A DNA stretch of 45,102 nucleotides, taken from Anaerobiospirillum succiniciproducens DSM 6400 (GTDB lineage Bacteria; Pseudomonadota; Gammaproteobacteria; Enterobacterales; Succinivibrionaceae). This document shows, one piece after another, positions 43,290 to 45,102 of the stretch (position 1 is its first letter; each line of letters starts with the position of its first letter). The stretch spans positions 1 to 45,102 of the forward strand of contig NZ_AXWV01000032.1 of NCBI RefSeq assembly GCF_000482845.1, read 5' to 3'. The notes beneath the pieces were generated by a model, which saw nothing but the letters and a program-made list of their open reading frames with translations, did no database searches and was not told where the DNA came from. The position numbers were made by a program, and so were the translations under genes.

Positions 43290-44465
43290 ATGATTAAGAT
43301 CCTCATCGCCGTTGCGTTACTGTGCGGTGCGGTCTTTGTAGGTCCGCGCCTAGCTGATTCTCAGGGTTTTGTACATATTGCCACTAATAGCTATATTGTA
43401 GAAAGCTCTCTTACTACAGCTATCATTATTTTATTTGTCGCTTTCTTTGTGCTGCATGTAGTTGTAAACATCATCAGCCGTTCTATAAAGCTTCCACAGT
43501 CTACTGCTCGCTTCTTCTCAAACCGCAAGAACATCAAGCATCAGACTTTACAAAACGAAGCTTTCTTAGCTTATGAAGAAGGCGCTTATGCTCGTGCCTT
43601 AGCTTTAATTAAGAAGTCTGGCTCTGAAGATGAACTGCCAATCAACGTACTGTTCTTAGGCGCAAAATCAGCTTTTGAATTAGGCGACTTAGAAAAGTGC
43701 CGAGCTTTCTTAAATCGTGCTGAGCATGCCTCTGATGGTTCTGACATTGCTTGCAAGCTCTTAAGAGCAAAGCTCAACTTAAAGATTGGTAACAACGAGG
43801 CTGCTCTTGAGAACCTCGAGGCTCTTAAGAAAGAGAATTACTCTGGCGCAGTTACTACCAAGCTCTTATACGAGTGCTATGAGCACGAAGGCAAGTTCGA
43901 CAAGATTTACAGCCTGTTACCTGCTTTAAAGAAGCAGCGCATTATTGATGATGAAGAGGCTGCTAAGATCACTGCCCGCTGCACTAGCCACTTCTTAAGC
44001 ACTGCAGACACAATAGACAAGGTCAATGTCATGATTGGCTCACTTGACCGCGCAGAGCGTCACAATGCTTGCATTATGGCTCCTGTAGTTTCTAAGCTCG
44101 TCGAGCTTGGTGATGTTGCTCAGGCAAGCAAGTACACCATGGACATTATCCGCCGCAACTTAGACCCAGCTATCTTAGAGTCAATTGCAACTTGGGACGC
44201 TGCTTCACCTAAGGTTTTAGAGGAGCTTACTAAGCAAGGCGGTTCTAACACAATTGGTTCTTCTACTAATGTGCCACTGCTCAAGGCTTTAGCTAACCTC
44301 GAGATGAAGTCTGATAAGCTTACTGAAGCTAAGGCACACTTAAAGCAGGCTTTAGAGCATACCAAGAGCCGCGATCTGTACTTACTCGCAGCCGAGCTTA
44401 ATGAGCGCCTGAGTCGCCATGAGGAAGCAACTAAGTTCTTTGCTTTAGCACTCAAAGCAAAATAA
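43290..44465 (+). CDS. hemY: HemY-like TPR membrane protein
   Basis: HemY proteins have two N-terminal transmembrane helices and a C-terminal TPR region; their role is unclear and they are not the HemY-type protoporphyrinogen oxidase. The 391-residue product shows helix 1 ('KILIAVALLCGAVFVGPRLA'), the HemY motif 'FVHIATNSYIVESSL', helix 2 ('AIIILFVAFFVLHVVVNII'), then TPR-like repeats ('AFLAYEEGAYARALALIKKS', 'AKSAFELGDLEKCRAFLNRA', 'LRAKLNLKIGNNEAALENL'). The ATG is three bases after the hemX stop, so the two are co-transcribed. A strong terminator follows. Length matches E. coli HemY (398). Confidence 0.92.
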   Translation: MIKILIAVALLCGAVFVGPRLADSQGFVHIATNSYIVESSLTTAIIILFVAFFVLHVVVNIISRSIKLPQSTARFFSNRKNIKHQTLQNEAFLAYEEGAYARALALIKKSGSEDELPINVLFLGAKSAFELGDLEKCRAFLNRAEHASDGSDIACKLLRAKLNLKIGNNEAALENLEALKKENYSGAVTTKLLYECYEHEGKFDKIYSLLPALKKQRIIDDEEAAKITARCTSHFLSTADTIDKVNVMIGSLDRAERHNACIMAPVVSKLVELGDVAQASKYTMDIIRRNLDPAILESIATWDAASPKVLEELTKQGGSNTIGSSTNVPLLKALANLEMKSDKLTEAKAHLKQALEHTKSRDLYLLAAELNERLSRHEEATKFFALALKAK

Positions 44466-44824
44466 GAATAGCTATTAACAGCTTAAAAAAGGTTCGACTC
44501 CTTACGGGGTCGGACCTTTTTTATTTGCAGCTTTCCATTGCAAAGACATCCTTAGCCTCATTGACATCTTCTCCATCAAGCTTGTAAGTATTGCTGTCAG
44601 CGCAATATTACAATAAGCACGCAGACATGATTGCTTTTGCAGCGCCCGCACTAGTTAGCATCTACTATCATTGAGAAGACAATCCATTATTGGCCCGAGT
44701 GATCTTTATTTAGCGCTATGTGTAACGATGATATATACGAGATATGCACCGCTTGCCATCTTCTAAACTACATGATGATGCATGGCGGTTGAAAAAGAGA
44801 TTAATGTACGTTCTGGAGACGCCT
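44466..44824. other. hemY-flagellin remnant intergenic region
   Basis: This 359-bp gap contains the hemY terminator and otherwise nothing I can support. I looked for a sigma-28 promoter (TAAA and GCCGATAA) before the flagellin remnant and saw none. Confidence 0.4.
44485..44524 (+). terminator. Terminator after hemY
   Basis: AAAAAAGGTTCGACTCC and GGGGTCGGACCTTTTTT pair around TTAC with one or two G-U pairs, and the 3' side ends in a T tract. It closes the hemX-hemY unit. Confidence 0.88.
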
Positions 44825-45013
44825 ATGCCAGTTTATGTGAATACTAACGTCACATCACTAAAGACACTACGGAACATCACTAACCTACAAAATCAGCTTA
44901 ATACTACCTATCAAAGGCTTTCGTCAGGACTTAGAATCAATAGCGCTAAAGATGATGCTGCTGGCCTACAGATAGCAAACCGCCTAACTGCACAGATAAA
45001 CGGACTTAATTGA
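44825..45013 (+). pseudogene. fliC: Truncated flagellin, N-terminal 62 residues
   Basis: The product begins '[17 protein letters not shown]' and continues through '[21 protein letters not shown]' to 'LTAQINGLN', the highly conserved N-terminal D0/D1 part of bacterial flagellin, then stops at TGA (45011-45013). Intact flagellins continue with about 200-500 more residues, starting 'QA.RNANDG'. The 89 bases after the stop contain no clear continuation in any frame, although CGTAAT and GACGAT could be eroded RNAND-like codons. GGAG lies eight bases before the ATG, so it may still be translated. It is therefore a broken gene, silent cassette or remnant; the window ends too soon to tell. Confidence 0.85.
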
Positions 45014-45102
45014 TACAAGAGTGTTATCATAAACGTAATTGCCATGTAGACGATTGCCATATATAGGCTACTTTTCAAACTTTTCTTAAATAATTTACGC
45101 AC

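Overview
The window looks like chromosome from a gammaproteobacterium of moderate to low GC content, most plausibly a host-associated anaerobe near the Succinivibrionaceae (inference from gene content, gene order and codon style; no search was run). Many gene neighbourhoods match the Escherichia coli order: dnaB-alr, prfB-lysS, djlA beside rluA, yggS-proC-yggT, lptM/dapF/xerC/uvrD, and cyaA divergent from hemX-hemY. It differs from E. coli in having a Pseudomonas-type cell-wall recycling pair (amgK and murU), in lacking hemC/hemD between cyaA and hemX, and in lacking cyaY beside cyaA.

Layout. 1-4250: tRNA-Arg, a gene-free stretch dense in GATC sites, dnaB, alr, and an intergenic region with tandem repeats and a palindrome. 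4247-12093: nadC on the minus strand, then prfB (with its programmed frameshift), lysS, dapA, trmB and amgK on the plus strand. 12567-15215: a small secreted protein (minus), murU and djlA. 15447-20076: a minus-strand block of rluA (with a repeat tail), bamD, yggT, proC and yggS. 20560: a 2[4Fe-4S] ferredoxin. 20905-30748: minus-strand uvrD, xerC, dapF, lysA and lptM. 31676-33163: an aldehyde dehydrogenase followed by a long run of hairpins. 33900-40844: cyaA (minus). 41528-44465: a small coiled-coil protein, hemX and hemY. 44825-45013: a broken flagellin gene at the right edge.

The most unusual feature is protein inflation in otherwise conserved enzymes. CyaA is 2,314 residues instead of about 850, because roughly 1,470 acidic, Ser/Asp/His-rich, repeat-containing residues interrupt the catalytic half at one point; removing them leaves an almost exactly E. 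coli-sized enzyme. XerC carries about 980 extra N-terminal residues with two tandem-repeat arrays before a complete tyrosine recombinase. UvrD carries a roughly 110-residue acidic insert flanked by a duplicated motif, plus a second unusual stretch. All three lie within 20 kb.

The non-coding DNA is also distinctive. Short tandem repeats of 18, 34, 40 and 46 bp occur between genes, and many intergenic regions hold successive perfect inverted repeats of unrelated sequence. The densest are about a dozen hairpins at 31127-31655 and a multi-hairpin element after lysS.

Functionally the window covers replication and repair (DnaB, UvrD, XerC), translation (RF2, LysRS, TrmB, RluA, tRNA-Arg), diaminopimelate, lysine and cell-wall supply (DapA, DapF, LysA, Alr, AmgK, MurU), envelope assembly (BamD, LptM), cofactors (NadC, YggS) and cAMP signalling (CyaA).
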